From Planctomycetota bacterium (lineage in GTDB: Bacteria; Planctomycetota; Phycisphaerae; Tepidisphaerales; Tepidisphaeraceae): a stretch of DNA of 64,000 nt. The position numbers and the translations under genes were made by a program. Where the stretch lies: assembly GCA_039182125.1 (NCBI GenBank), contig JBCDCH010000009.1, forward strand, positions 16,690 to 80,689, in the 5' to 3' direction. Within the stretch, counting starts at the first letter, position 1; every line of letters starts with the position of its first letter. The notes below the pieces were generated by a model that was not told the origin of the DNA, did no database searches, and worked only from the letters and a program-made list of their open reading frames with translations. Below, piece after piece: positions 37,907-47,122 of the stretch.

Positions 37907-38929
37907 TCATGCCGCCTTCGCGAGAAGGTCCCAGGACAACAGCGTGCCCGCTGGCAAGTCGCGCGTGGCACGCCGGCCGACCACGTCCACCCACACCGAA
38001 GGTGCCAGCCCATCACCGGGCCGACGCGTGGTCAGGTCCGCCGCGCCGATGACCCGCCCCGCCGCGATGCCGTGCCGCAAGGCCAAGCTCTGCCGACTCA
38101 CACGACGTACGTCTTGTTCGCACGGTTGTACGGACTTGTCACCGCCACCCATCACCTGCTCGGCCTCGCGGATACCTTGGACGTAGTTGGCAAACTGCGC
38201 CGGCGCGAAGCTCGCCGCATGGTCCGGTCCGGCGGCGGCGCGGTCGTAGGTCAGGTGTTTCTCGATCACTCGGGCCCCGGCAGCGACGGCGAGCGCGCCC
38301 GTGACGGCGTTCTGCGTGTGATCGGAATAGCCGACGATCGGGCATCGCGTTTCGAGTTGGCGTATCCAGCCAAGTTGGGCAGCGTCATCAGGCGTCGGGT
38401 AGCTGCTGACACAGTGCAACAGCGCGAGATCGACATCGCCAATGTCGCGCACGAGGCGATCGACCTCACCCATCGTCGCCGCACCGGTACTCACGAGCAT
38501 CGGCACGGAGAGCTCGGCACACGCCCGAAGCAACAACGTGTTCACGCAGTCGGGCGAAGCAATCTTGACCGCCGGCAGGCCAAGCCGACGCACATCGTCC
38601 ACGTCCTCGGGCGAGAACGGCGTCGCGATCGGCAGACGGCCGGCGTCGCGGTTGGCGGCGACGACCGACTCGACCTCGGCGGTACTCAGTTCGAGCGAGC
38701 GGAGCAGTTCACGCTGTCCGCCGGTGCCGGTTTGGTACGCCGCGAGTGGCGCATCGCCGGCGAGCCGATCGGCGCGGAACAGTTGGAACTTGACCGCGTC
38801 CGCCCCGGCATTCGCCGCCGCTTCGACCAACCGCAGCGCCCGTGTCACGTCGCCGTCGTGGTTCACGCCGATCTCGGCAATGACCAACGTAGGACGACCG
38901 GGGCCGATCTCACGCTCACCGATTCGCAT
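37907..38929 (-). CDS. neuB: N-acetylneuraminate/legionaminate/pseudaminate synthase NeuB
   Basis: 340 residues from ATG 38929. The NeuB TIM barrel shows VIAEIGVNHDGDVTRALRLV, ADAVKFQLFRADRL, TPFSPEDVD, KIASPDCVNTLLL and YSDHT, and the C-terminal SAF antifreeze-like domain follows (SLALRHGIAAGRVIGAADL). It condenses phosphoenolpyruvate with an N-acyl hexosamine to a nine-carbon acid. Substrate among ManNAc, diNAc-bacillosamine-derived mannose or 6-deoxy sugar cannot be told by eye. Its ATG overlaps the neuA stop (TGATG). Confidence 0.94.
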   Translation of the reverse strand: MRIGEREIGPGRPTLVIAEIGVNHDGDVTRALRLVEAAANAGADAVKFQLFRADRLAGDAPLAAYQTGTGGQRELLRSLELSTAEVESVVAANRDAGRLPIATPFSPEDVDDVRRLGLPAVKIASPDCVNTLLLRACAELSVPMLVSTGAATMGEVDRLVRDIGDVDLALLHCVSSYPTPDDAAQLGWIRQLETRCPIVGYSDHTQNAVTGALAVAAGARVIEKHLTYDRAAAGPDHAASFAPAQFANYVQGIREAEQVMGGGDKSVQPCEQDVRRVSRQSLALRHGIAAGRVIGAADLTTRRPGDGLAPSVWVDVVGRRATRDLPAGTLLSWDLLAKAA

Positions 38930-39669
38930 CACGCCGCCCTTCGCATGTTCGGCCGGACCTTGCCACGGAGGGCGGCCTCGGCGATCCACAGGTCGCGCTC
39001 GCTGTCGACTTCGACAACGTCACCCTCGCCGGTTTCGATGCCGCGTCGGTCGGTACCGAACATCGCATGCGGATCACTTGTGCCCCGGCCCGCCAGCAAC
39101 GCCTCACGCTTGATGACGACGCATCCCCCGTCGTGCAGTCGCATCGGCGGCAGATCCTGGCGGCGGTGAATGCTGCCGGTGAAGTTGGGAACCACTCGAT
39201 CGCCGTCGAGCGTCGCCATCCAGTACGGGTGCCATTTACCGACCGGGCACCATGTCCGCACCGAATCGGAGCCACTGTCGCGTAGTTTCTCGACGGCCGC
39301 GTCGATGCAGCCGTCCGGCCGGACCGGCACGTTGCCGTAAAGAATCGCCACCGCGTGAGCCCGGAAGCTGCTCCTGCTCTCGACACTGTCGAGCGCGTGA
39401 AGCAACACGTCCTGCACCGACGCCGCGCTCGTCGCCAGGGATTCGGGTCGGTGGATCGTCTCAAACATCCGCCGACGTGCGAGGTCGAGGATGTTTGGGC
39501 AATCGCTACTGACCACGACGCGCGTGACCGACTCGGCCGCCGTGGCATGGTCGAGCGTGTAGTCGATGACCGTCCGGCCGTGCAGCTCGCGCAGATGCTT
39601 GCCCGCCAGCCCGACACTCCCGCCGCGGGCCATCACGACGCCGAGCACGTTGAAATCTGTATTTACCAT
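38929..39669 (-). CDS. neuA: CMP-nonulosonic acid cytidylyltransferase NeuA-like
   Basis: 246 residues from ATG 39669; the upstream open frame lies inside the SPASM gene. The nucleotide-binding motif is VVMARGGSVGLAGKHLREL, with DYTLDHATAAESVTRVVVSSD following; conserved downstream blocks are AILYGNVPVRPDG and RLHDGGCVVIKREALL. It activates the nonulosonic acid as a CMP sugar for transfer to protein. It overlaps the SPASM gene by seven bases. Confidence 0.9.
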   Translation of the reverse strand: MVNTDFNVLGVVMARGGSVGLAGKHLRELHGRTVIDYTLDHATAAESVTRVVVSSDCPNILDLARRRMFETIHRPESLATSAASVQDVLLHALDSVESRSSFRAHAVAILYGNVPVRPDGCIDAAVEKLRDSGSDSVRTWCPVGKWHPYWMATLDGDRVVPNFTGSIHRRQDLPPMRLHDGGCVVIKREALLAGRGTSDPHAMFGTDRRGIETGEGDVVEVDSERDLWIAEAALRGKVRPNMRRAA

Positions 39670-41240
39670 CGGTGCCACTCCGAGCAGGTGTTGCAAAGGT
39701 TGAGCGTCTCCCACTCGCCGTCGAGGTGGAGTTCGTGGACATGTTGCTGGGCCGACCAGAGGTCCGCGATCGTTTGGTTGTGCGTCGAGCCGATCGGATG
39801 CAGTGCGCGAATGTCTTCCTCGCAGCGCACGACCTGACCGTCGCTGAGGATCGTCATGCGCCCGCCGAGCCGACGGCATGGAACACGCTTGGGCGGCTTC
39901 ATCTCGGTGACGCTGAGATTGACCAGCTGCCCCGCCGCCGAACTCGGGCCGTCGATGACGGCGCTGCCAAGCGTGCCGAGCCATTGGTCGTACCACGCCT
40001 CCATCTCGTCCATGTTCTCGCGGAGCTTGACGAGCTTGGGAACGACCAAGGGAGTGCCGCGCTTGGCCTCGCTGCGGGCTAGTACGAGTCGGCCGAGATT
40101 TTGCAACGCCTCGGCCATTCGGGGCACGCCCATGATCGCGGCGTAGGTTTCGTGTCGCATCGCCGGGAGGTTGACCGTCACGACGTCGACCTCGGCCAGT
40201 AGATCAAGAACAATTTCGTCCGGGGGCAACAGGTCGGTCTCGACGTTGAGCGCGATGCCGTGCATGCGGGCGGCGGACAAAATCGCCGGTAGGTACGGGC
40301 TGAGCAGCGGATCACCGACACCGCCGAGGGTGACGCGGACGTCGCCGACCTCGCCGAGTTGGCGGAAGATGCGGTCGGCCTCGCGGGTGTTCATGTCCGG
40401 GCGATCGATCTCGAACGTGTTGCCCGCCCACCACACCGGCCGTGTGGGGCGCTGGGTGTTGATCTCCAGTGTCACGTCGCGTGGCATCAGCGCGTCCGCG
40501 TCGACCTCGGCGAACGCATCCACCGCGTCGTGGGCGTCGGCCGGGACGTGGGTCAGCTCTTCGAAGCGCCGAACCTGCCGCGGGGAATCGATCAGCAACC
40601 GGTCGAACGCTTGGTGTAACGCAGCGTCGACCTGTACGCCGGCCGTCTTGAACAGCGGATCGACCATCGGCCGGTCGGGCGTGTAGGTCAAATACCGCCC
40701 GGGATGTTCGTCACCGGCCAGGCGTTCGCGAAGGAAGTCACGATCGAACGCGAACCCGCTCAGCCCGGGTAGCGCCGGTGTGAACGACCATTGGTTTTGC
40801 TCGGCTTTTTCGGCGACCCGGCGCAGCAGGGCCGGGTCGAGAACGGCGGCCGCGGGATCAACGAGCAGGCCGATGGGCTGGTCATCGCCGAAGGCCTCCG
40901 CGACCGCCGCGCCGTGCCAGCCTGCGTCGAAACAACTGCTGTTGAGCAAGCCGCCCCGCCAGCCGTCATGCCAGCGGGTCGCCACGGTCAGCGCGTCGAG
41001 CCGAGGCATCGGACGTCGCACACCGACGTTGTGGACAGCGAGCCCAAGTTTCCGGACGGCCGATAGTTGGTCGTCCCAACAGATCACAATAAGGTCGGTG
41101 AACCCGGCTTCGACGAGCCGATCGACCGTCCACGCCAGGACCGGCTTCTCCCGTGCGACCATCTCCGCCGACGATTCGCCGGGCCGCTGGTGAAGCATCG
41201 ACAGCACGACGCGGGTGCGGGTCAGGACGTCCGAACTCAC
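39663..41240 (-). CDS. Nucleotidyltransferase-like + degenerate radical SAM core + SPASM domain protein
   Basis: 525 residues. The first 220 resemble a GT-A nucleotidyltransferase (REKPVLAWTVDRLVEAGFTDL). Residues 255-400 align with a radical SAM barrel, but where the CxxxCxxC loop should be the sequence reads LEINTQRPTRPVWW, with no cysteine. TLGGVGDPLLSPYL matches the glycine-rich GGEP-like strand. The C-terminus is a SPASM domain with Cys455, Cys473, Cys516 and Cys519 (VPCRRLGG, VVRCEEDI, NLCNTCSEW). Radical chemistry at the first cluster is therefore unlikely. The gene lies between maf and neuA with overlaps at both ends. It resembles the spirochaete two-domain SPASM proteins. Function unknown. 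Confidence 0.8.
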   Translation of the reverse strand: MSSDVLTRTRVVLSMLHQRPGESSAEMVAREKPVLAWTVDRLVEAGFTDLIVICWDDQLSAVRKLGLAVHNVGVRRPMPRLDALTVATRWHDGWRGGLLNSSCFDAGWHGAAVAEAFGDDQPIGLLVDPAAAVLDPALLRRVAEKAEQNQWSFTPALPGLSGFAFDRDFLRERLAGDEHPGRYLTYTPDRPMVDPLFKTAGVQVDAALHQAFDRLLIDSPRQVRRFEELTHVPADAHDAVDAFAEVDADALMPRDVTLEINTQRPTRPVWWAGNTFEIDRPDMNTREADRIFRQLGEVGDVRVTLGGVGDPLLSPYLPAILSAARMHGIALNVETDLLPPDEIVLDLLAEVDVVTVNLPAMRHETYAAIMGVPRMAEALQNLGRLVLARSEAKRGTPLVVPKLVKLRENMDEMEAWYDQWLGTLGSAVIDGPSSAAGQLVNLSVTEMKPPKRVPCRRLGGRMTILSDGQVVRCEEDIRALHPIGSTHNQTIADLWSAQQHVHELHLDGEWETLNLCNTCSEWHRW

Positions 41241-43153
41241 GCGGCCTCCCGTGCTTCACCGCCCAGTTCGTCGGCCACGCCGTCGAGGAGCTCGCCCAGT
41301 TCCAACGCGGCGCCACGGATGTTTTCGACGTGGCTCAGATCACGCTCGACCTGGCGACGTTGCCGCTCGACCGGGTCGAGTTTGACCGCGTTGATTCGCC
41401 AATCTTCGAGCACACGGGTGCATTCGTCTTTCTGGATCATCGTCGTGATCAGTTCGTAGGCGACGCCGTTTCTGGATAGCTCTGCGCGGATCGGGTCGAT
41501 CTCGGCGATGAGCCGGTTCATTCGACGTTGATCATCCGTGCTTGCGATCATGAGGCGTAGCTTGGCGAGAATGCGTTCGCAGCAGTCGGCGATGTTGCCG
41601 CATTCGGTGACGCGATCACGGATGGCCCGGCGGGCGTGGGGAATCGCGTCGGTGCGTGGTGAAAGGTTGGGGTCGGCCTTCGGTAGCGGCTTGGTGCAGT
41701 ACTTCGTCAGTGCTTCCGCGAGAGGCATCGGCGTCGTGAACCGCTTGGCGACGCCGCCTTCGGTTGCGTCGACGATCGTCGCGCGGCACTCGGCGAAGTC
41801 GGCCTCGAACTGTTGCAGATACGTGATCATCCGCGGCTCGGTGTAGATCGGTCGGCCGTGAACGTCGACGGTCTTGCGCAGGATCGCGCGGTCACGGACG
41901 ATGCGCTCCCACTGACGCATCTCGACCGACGCAAACCGGCCGAGTTCGGAGTTCCACACGGACTCGTGTGCCGTGCCCGGCAGGTAATAGATCCCGTCGG
42001 AAAAGCCCAGGTCTTGTCCGACCATGATGATCGGGTCGCAGCCAAGGTGAACCGCGAGATGGAAGGCGAGGTGCGCAACGGTCGAACGCTGCGGCACGGC
42101 GGAGCGCTCGCGCAAGCCGCTGCCTGTGAGCACCTGCTCGGCCCAGGTGTTACCGTTGAGGGAGATGCTGCCCGGGTGCAGTTGCGGGATGCGCGGCGAG
42201 ATTTTCGGCTCGGCGACGAGGTGCGTCGAGAGCGTCGGCGGCAACTCCTCGAAGAACTGCTTGCACGCTTCGTGGTAGTCGAGCGAGGTGACGTAGTCTG
42301 GCGTGACGCCCATCTCGATCATCGGCTTGAGCGCGGTCTGCACGGCGATGAGGACGGCCTTGCCCTGCGCGTCCTTGAGCAGGTGCTTGTTCTTCCGCAG
42401 CGACGGGCCGGCGGAGATGAGGATCGCGGGCTGGCCCTTGTGGAGGCCGGCGAGCGGCTCCATGCCCGGGCCGGTGATGTAGTTCTTGAGGTGCCCGACC
42501 GTGTTGCGCGCCGTGACACGGCTGAGCGTCTTGGCCGTCATCACCTGGGTCTTGACGTGGGTGAGGTGCTTCTCGGTCCAGCGGGCGACGTGGAGGAAGA
42601 TGTCGGGGTGTCGGCGGAGACTCGGTGCGTGGGAGATGGTCGCCGAGCCGATGCCGGGCGCGGTGCTCCAGGGGCGCAGTGCCGAGAGCAGGTCGTCCTC
42701 GTCGTTGCCAAAGCGGATCGAGAGCTTGCCGCTGCCGAGTTCTTCGGCGAAGTCGTGCAGCGTGAACGCGGTGGCGATGAGCCTGGGGTCGGGCTCGACG
42801 ACGAGCAGCTTCGCATCATCGGCGAGCCGTTCGATCGCGGCGACGACGTGGTGCATGAGCCCGCCGCCGTAGATGCAACCGCACAACGCCTGCTCAGGGT
42901 CGAACTCCTCGGCGAGGCGCTTCGCTTCGGCGAGCGGACGCCGACGAGAGTGGAGCGGCTGGCTGTCGACTTCGACCGTGAAGCCGCCGTCGGGCGTCGC
43001 TTCGATCGGGTACGGTTCGTCGGCGACGGCGTCGATCGGCTCGGCGGTCTTGGGGTCGCGTGACCAGAGCGCGGCGAGGTTTTTGCGCAGCAGATCGCTT
43101 TCGCAGGGCGCGAAAGTGCATCGTCGAGATGAGCCGCGCGTGAGGGTGAGCAT
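41237..43153 (-). CDS. Motility-associated factor (Maf) glycosyltransferase, DUF115/MptE-like
   Basis: 638 residues. The DUF115 domain (about 220-420) has GQPAILISAGPSLRKNKHLL, AVQTALKPMIEMGVTPDYV, DYHEACKQFF and PIIMVGQDLGFSDGIYYLPG. N-terminal LLRKNLAALW begins the usual Maf N-domain, and the C-terminal 170 residues are helical and Arg/Glu-rich. In Campylobacter, Aeromonas and Clostridium Maf proteins load nonulosonic acids onto flagellin; here the same operon makes such a sugar, which supports that role. Flagellin genes are not in the window. First gene of the operon; its stop overlaps the next ATG. Confidence 0.9.
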   Translation of the reverse strand: MLTLTRGSSRRCTFAPCESDLLRKNLAALWSRDPKTAEPIDAVADEPYPIEATPDGGFTVEVDSQPLHSRRRPLAEAKRLAEEFDPEQALCGCIYGGGLMHHVVAAIERLADDAKLLVVEPDPRLIATAFTLHDFAEELGSGKLSIRFGNDEDDLLSALRPWSTAPGIGSATISHAPSLRRHPDIFLHVARWTEKHLTHVKTQVMTAKTLSRVTARNTVGHLKNYITGPGMEPLAGLHKGQPAILISAGPSLRKNKHLLKDAQGKAVLIAVQTALKPMIEMGVTPDYVTSLDYHEACKQFFEELPPTLSTHLVAEPKISPRIPQLHPGSISLNGNTWAEQVLTGSGLRERSAVPQRSTVAHLAFHLAVHLGCDPIIMVGQDLGFSDGIYYLPGTAHESVWNSELGRFASVEMRQWERIVRDRAILRKTVDVHGRPIYTEPRMITYLQQFEADFAECRATIVDATEGGVAKRFTTPMPLAEALTKYCTKPLPKADPNLSPRTDAIPHARRAIRDRVTECGNIADCCERILAKLRLMIASTDDQRRMNRLIAEIDPIRAELSRNGVAYELITTMIQKDECTRVLEDWRINAVKLDPVERQRRQVERDLSHVENIRGAALELGELLDGVADELGGEAREAA

Positions 43154-43221
43154 GGCCGACGGGATTCCTCGTGGAGTTATCGGACACCTCGCCCCGAAGG
43201 CTGCAAAGATTGGAGCACGCC

Positions 43222-43800
43222 ATGCAAGACTTGATCATGAGCCCGCCGTTTTGGATTCCCGCGTTGCTGGTCTTCGCCGGGTTGCTGGTGGCCCTCGTGC
43301 TGCGGAGCGTGGCGAAGGTGCCGGCGATCGGCCTGAGCGTGGCGGCGGTCGGGCTGCTCTGGTTTGGGGTCGACCTCGTAACCGAGACCAACCGTGAGGA
43401 GGCGCTGCGGCGGACAAGCACGATCATCAACGCCGCGGCCGACCGTGACTGGGAGGCGTTCGGCGATGCGATGGACGGCAACACCCGCCTACCCGGCCGA
43501 TACGCCAATCGCGATCAGTTCCTCGCCGGCGCCGAGGCGACGATCGAGACCATCGACCTGAAGTCCGTGTTCATCCGCTCGCGCCAGGTCGGCGAGCTTG
43601 ATGGCGTCATCGACGTCGACACCGTCGTGCTCAGCGTGCAGGCCGCCACGCACGACCGGCCGGAGAAAACCACCTGGCGGTTCCGCTACGTCGAGACCGA
43701 CGATGGGCTCGTGCTCGACCTGATCCAGCCGTTGGAAGTCCGCGGGCAGGATGTCTCGATCGTCATGGACGCGATCAGTCGGTTCACCGGCAACAACTGA
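43222..43800 (+). CDS. Membrane protein with a soluble NTF2-like domain (hypothetical)
   Basis: 192 residues from ATG 43222 with GGAG upstream. Two hydrophobic segments (IPALLVFAGLLVALVL and PAIGLSVAAVGLLWFGV) form one or two spans; the rest is a 130-residue soluble domain starting with INAAADRDWEAFGDAMDG, a helix-then-strand pattern like NTF2/SnoaL folds. No active site can be named. It is divergent from maf and 29 bp upstream of ktrB. Confidence 0.65.
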   Translation: MQDLIMSPPFWIPALLVFAGLLVALVLRSVAKVPAIGLSVAAVGLLWFGVDLVTETNREEALRRTSTIINAAADRDWEAFGDAMDGNTRLPGRYANRDQFLAGAEATIETIDLKSVFIRSRQVGELDGVIDVDTVVLSVQAATHDRPEKTTWRFRYVETDDGLVLDLIQPLEVRGQDVSIVMDAISRFTGNN

Positions 43801-43829
43801 CGCCCGTCTCGGCTACACTGCCGCCACAG

Positions 43830-45281
43830 GTGGCGACCGCTCCGGACGATTCTCAACCCAAACGCGGATGGCTTCGCTTCGGGCGCGACCCCGACGGCGC
43901 GCCGCTGACATGGCGTGATATTCGGAGCGGGATCAACGAGTGGGTCCGCGATCGATCGGCGGCGCAGCTTTTCACCGGCAGCTTCTTCCTTCTCGTCGTG
44001 CTCGGCACGCTCGCGCTGTGGGGGCTGCCGGGGCTGTACACGGGCGAGGATCTCGGCTTCGTCGACTCGCTGTTCATGTCGACCAGCGCGGTCTGCGTCA
44101 CCGGGCTGAGTGTGTCGGACCTGGAGACGCAGTTCACGTTCTTCGGGCAGGTCGTGATGCTGACGCTGATCCAGATCGGCGGGCTGGGGATCATCGCGTT
44201 CGCGAGTCTGATCATCCTCGCGCTGGGCAGACGGCTGACACTCGACGCACGCGACTCGGCCGGGTCGGAGCTGGTCGACCTGCCCAACGTCACGCCGAGG
44301 CAGCTGGTCTTCGGCATTTTCCTCTACGCGTTCAGCTTCGAGTTCATCACCGCCGTCGGATTGTTCTTGCTGTGGCGTGAGGATCTCGGCGTGGGCGAGG
44401 CGCTTTGGTCATCGATCTTCCACGCGGTCAGCGGCTTCTGCCAGGCCGGCTTCTCGATCAACTCCGACTCGCTCATGGGCTGGAACGACTCGCCGATGAC
44501 GCTGATCGTTGCAGGGTTGCCGGTGCTGGTGGGTGGACTGGGCTTTCTGACCATCGAGGACATCCGTCGGCGGGTCTTCTGGAAACGCCATCGACTCGCG
44601 CTACACACCAAGGTCGTGGTGACCGCGACGATCGCCCTGTTCCTGCTTGGCATGGGCGTGTTCCTGATCTTCGAATGGGACGGCGTGCTCAGCGGGATGT
44701 CGCTGGCGGACCACCTCGCCAACGCGGGGTTCATGTCGGTCTCGGCACGCAGCGTCGGCTTCAACAGCATCGACCACGCCCAGGCGAGCTACGGGACCAA
44801 CTTCTTCACCGTCATCCTGATGTTCATCGGCGGCGGACCCGGCGGCACCGCGGGCGGGATCAAGATCACCACCTTCGCGGTCATCGGCTTGCTCGCGTGG
44901 AGTCGGCTGCGCGGGCGGCAGCATGTGACCGTCTTCAACCGCACCATCCCCGACGAAACCATCCAGCGTGCGACCGGTCTTGTCATGGCGTTCGGCACCG
45001 TCACGATCGTGTGCCTGCTCGTGCTCACGCGGACCGAGGATTTCTCGGTGCCGGGGCACACGTTCCTCGCTTACCTCTTCGAAGTCGTGAGCGCGCTGGG
45101 CAACGTCGGGCTCGGCATGGGCGTGACCGGCGATCTGTCGACCACGGGCAAGCTGGTGATCATCGTCGCGATGTTCGCAGGTCGGGTCGGGCCGATCACG
45201 CTCATCAGTATCTTCGCCCATCGCAACGGACGCCGGCGTGACAGGTTCCGCTACGCCAACGGGGAAGTCATCCTCGGCTAG
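43830..45281 (+). CDS. ktrB: Potassium uptake channel subunit, TrkH/KtrB family
   Basis: 483 residues from GTG 43830; TACACT ends ten bases before it. Eight or more membrane spans in four M1-P-M2 repeats. The selectivity-filter segments are SAVCVTGLSVSD, SGFCQAGFSIN, SVSARSVGFNSI and ALGNVGLGMGVT. It conducts K+ (or Na+-coupled K+) inwards across the cytoplasmic membrane and needs the cytoplasmic ring encoded next, nine bases away. The ~50-residue basic N-terminus with a GxRP-rich stretch is longer than in KtrB of Bacillus. Confidence 0.93.
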   Translation: MATAPDDSQPKRGWLRFGRDPDGAPLTWRDIRSGINEWVRDRSAAQLFTGSFFLLVVLGTLALWGLPGLYTGEDLGFVDSLFMSTSAVCVTGLSVSDLETQFTFFGQVVMLTLIQIGGLGIIAFASLIILALGRRLTLDARDSAGSELVDLPNVTPRQLVFGIFLYAFSFEFITAVGLFLLWREDLGVGEALWSSIFHAVSGFCQAGFSINSDSLMGWNDSPMTLIVAGLPVLVGGLGFLTIEDIRRRVFWKRHRLALHTKVVVTATIALFLLGMGVFLIFEWDGVLSGMSLADHLANAGFMSVSARSVGFNSIDHAQASYGTNFFTVILMFIGGGPGGTAGGIKITTFAVIGLLAWSRLRGRQHVTVFNRTIPDETIQRATGLVMAFGTVTIVCLLVLTRTEDFSVPGHTFLAYLFEVVSALGNVGLGMGVTGDLSTTGKLVIIVAMFAGRVGPITLISIFAHRNGRRRDRFRYANGEVILG

Positions 45282-45290
45282 GACTCAGAC

Positions 45291-45941
45291 ATGAAACGAT
45301 TCGTCATCATCGGACTCGGCAACTTCGGCTCGGCAGCCTCCGTCGCGCTCTTCGAACAGGGCCACGAAGTCATCGTCGTCGACACCGACGAGGACACGAT
45401 CGACCGCGTAGGCAACACCGTCACCCGTGCCGCCGTCGGCGACGGGCGCGATGTCGAGACGCTCAAGCGTGTCGGCGTCGCCGAGGCGGATGCAGGCGTC
45501 ATCAGCACCGGCGATGACATCGCCGCCTCGATCCTCGCCACCCTCGCGCTCAAGGATCTCGGCGTCGAGGAGATCTTCGTCAAGGTCATCAGCCGCGACC
45601 ACGCGAGGGTCATGCAGAAGATCGGTGTCACCGAGACGGTCTTCCCCGAGAAAGACAGTGCCGAGGCGCTCGCCCAGCGGATCACCGGTAAGGCCGTGCT
45701 CAACTACGTCAACATTGCGCCCAACTTCAGCCTGCAGGAGATGGCCGTCCCCGACCAATGGTGCGGCAAGTCGCTCGCGCAGCTCGACATCCGCCGCGAG
45801 TACGGCGTCCTCGTGGTCGCCCTCCACGACGTGCTGACCGACACCTACAGCGCCCCCGATCCGCAGGCCGTCCTCGAAGACAGCGACACCCTGCTGCTCG
45901 CCGGAAACGACAAGGACCTTCAGGAACTGGCCGGCCTCTAG
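45291..45941 (+). CDS. ktrA: Potassium channel regulatory subunit, KtrA/TrkA family (RCK)
   Basis: 216 residues. The RCK_N Rossmann fold has FVIIGLGNFGSAASVALFEQG (GxGxxGxxx) and the acidic end of strand 2 in VIVVDTDEDTI, typical of nucleotide binding (NAD or ATP/ADP). The RCK_C domain occupies about 140-216. The octameric ring gates the KtrB channel by nucleotide. Single RCK copy of ~216 residues is the KtrA type rather than the two-copy TrkA. Confidence 0.94.
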   Translation: MKRFVIIGLGNFGSAASVALFEQGHEVIVVDTDEDTIDRVGNTVTRAAVGDGRDVETLKRVGVAEADAGVISTGDDIAASILATLALKDLGVEEIFVKVISRDHARVMQKIGVTETVFPEKDSAEALAQRITGKAVLNYVNIAPNFSLQEMAVPDQWCGKSLAQLDIRREYGVLVVALHDVLTDTYSAPDPQAVLEDSDTLLLAGNDKDLQELAGL

Positions 45942-47119
45942 CCCTTCACCGCACCGGCGGTGAGGCCCGCGATGAACTCCTTCTGGAGCATCAGGAACAG
46001 CACGAGCACGGGAAGGATGGCGACGAGGGTGCCGGCCATGATCAGGCCGTAGTCGATGCCGTAGATGCCACGAAGCTGGTTGATCGCGACCGAGAGCGGG
46101 AACTTCTCGGGCGATTGCAACACGATCTGCGGGCCGATGAAGTTGTTCCAAGTACCCAGGAACGTGATCAGCAGGTAGGCACCGACCATCGGACGCACCA
46201 GCGGCAGCACCATCTCGAAGAACATGCGAATCTCGCCGCAGCCGTCGATGCGTGATGACTCGAGCATCTCGTTGGGCACGCCGTTGATCATGGCCTGACG
46301 GAAGAGAAAGACGCCAAAGGCGGGCGCGGCGGCGGGGATGATCAGCCCCGCGTAGCTGTCGAGCAGTCCGAGCCAATAGAGCAGTTGGTACGCCGGTGCC
46401 AGCAACAGCGCGCCGGGAATGACCAGGGCCGCAAGAACCAATGCGAGGAAGAACGCCTTGCCGCGGAAGTGGTGTTTGGCCAATGCATAGCCGCCCATCG
46501 CCGCGCCAAGCGTCGAGAAGACGGAGGTGACCGACGCGAGGAAAAAGCTGTTAAGCACGGCCCGGCCGAAGTTGATGTCACCGCCGAAAAGCCGACCGAA
46601 ATTGCCGAGGGACAAGAGTCCCCACGCGACGCCAAAGATGCCGCCCGGGTTGCCGTCGGTGATTTCGTAGGTCGTGTTCGGCGCGCCCGGCAGTCGGGCC
46701 GAGCCGATCGCTTGGTTGAGGCCGGGAATGCTCTCCAACTCCGGATCATCGAACGTCGCGAGAGGTGGAACGCTGATCACCTCGTCGAAGTCCGCCGCGT
46801 TGGCGGGCTCGGCTTCCGATGGGTTGTACCGGATGAGTACGTCCAGCACCGTGCCGTCACCGCGAGTGACTTCGATCGGGAAATCGGCGGACTCCACACC
46901 ATCGAGGTGTGTCGGATCCGACAGGCTGATCTCGCCAGTGGTCGTCTCGACCGCGAACAGCCCCACCCGTGGCAGGAACTGACCGGTAAAGAACACGTCC
47001 TTTTCCTTGAGCGACGACGCGACGAGGTAAAAGAAAGGTACCAGCGTCAACACCGCGACGGGGATGAGCAGGAAGTGGGCGACGAAGTTGAAGCGCTTGT
47101 CGCGCTGGCGCTCTGACAT
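45938..47119 (-). CDS. Sugar ABC transporter permease, MalG family, with a large insertion
   Basis: 393 residues against about 280 for MalG. The C-terminal permease core has five to six spans and the ATPase-coupling loop ESSRIDGCGEIRMFFEMVLP. Between the first span (LLIPVAVLTLVPFFYLVAS) and the second lies an outward-facing insertion of about 120 residues (ETTTGEISLSDPTHLDGVES ... NTTYEITDGNPGG). It sits where MalF has its P2 loop, so it may touch the binding protein. It follows the MalF-type gene after four bases. Convergent with ktrA, ends overlapping by four bases. Confidence 0.92.
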   Translation of the reverse strand: MSERQRDKRFNFVAHFLLIPVAVLTLVPFFYLVASSLKEKDVFFTGQFLPRVGLFAVETTTGEISLSDPTHLDGVESADFPIEVTRGDGTVLDVLIRYNPSEAEPANAADFDEVISVPPLATFDDPELESIPGLNQAIGSARLPGAPNTTYEITDGNPGGIFGVAWGLLSLGNFGRLFGGDINFGRAVLNSFFLASVTSVFSTLGAAMGGYALAKHHFRGKAFFLALVLAALVIPGALLLAPAYQLLYWLGLLDSYAGLIIPAAAPAFGVFLFRQAMINGVPNEMLESSRIDGCGEIRMFFEMVLPLVRPMVGAYLLITFLGTWNNFIGPQIVLQSPEKFPLSVAINQLRGIYGIDYGLIMAGTLVAILPVLVLFLMLQKEFIAGLTAGAVKG

Positions 47120-47122
47120 GAC

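Noticed and set aside
41813..43063. Plus-strand open frame of 416 codons
   Set aside because: Antisense to the Maf gene; composition is Arg/Asp/Val-rich shadow type.
45285..46376. Minus-strand open frame of 363 codons
   Set aside because: Overlaps ktrA on one side and the MalG-type permease on the other, both clear families; no motif of its own.
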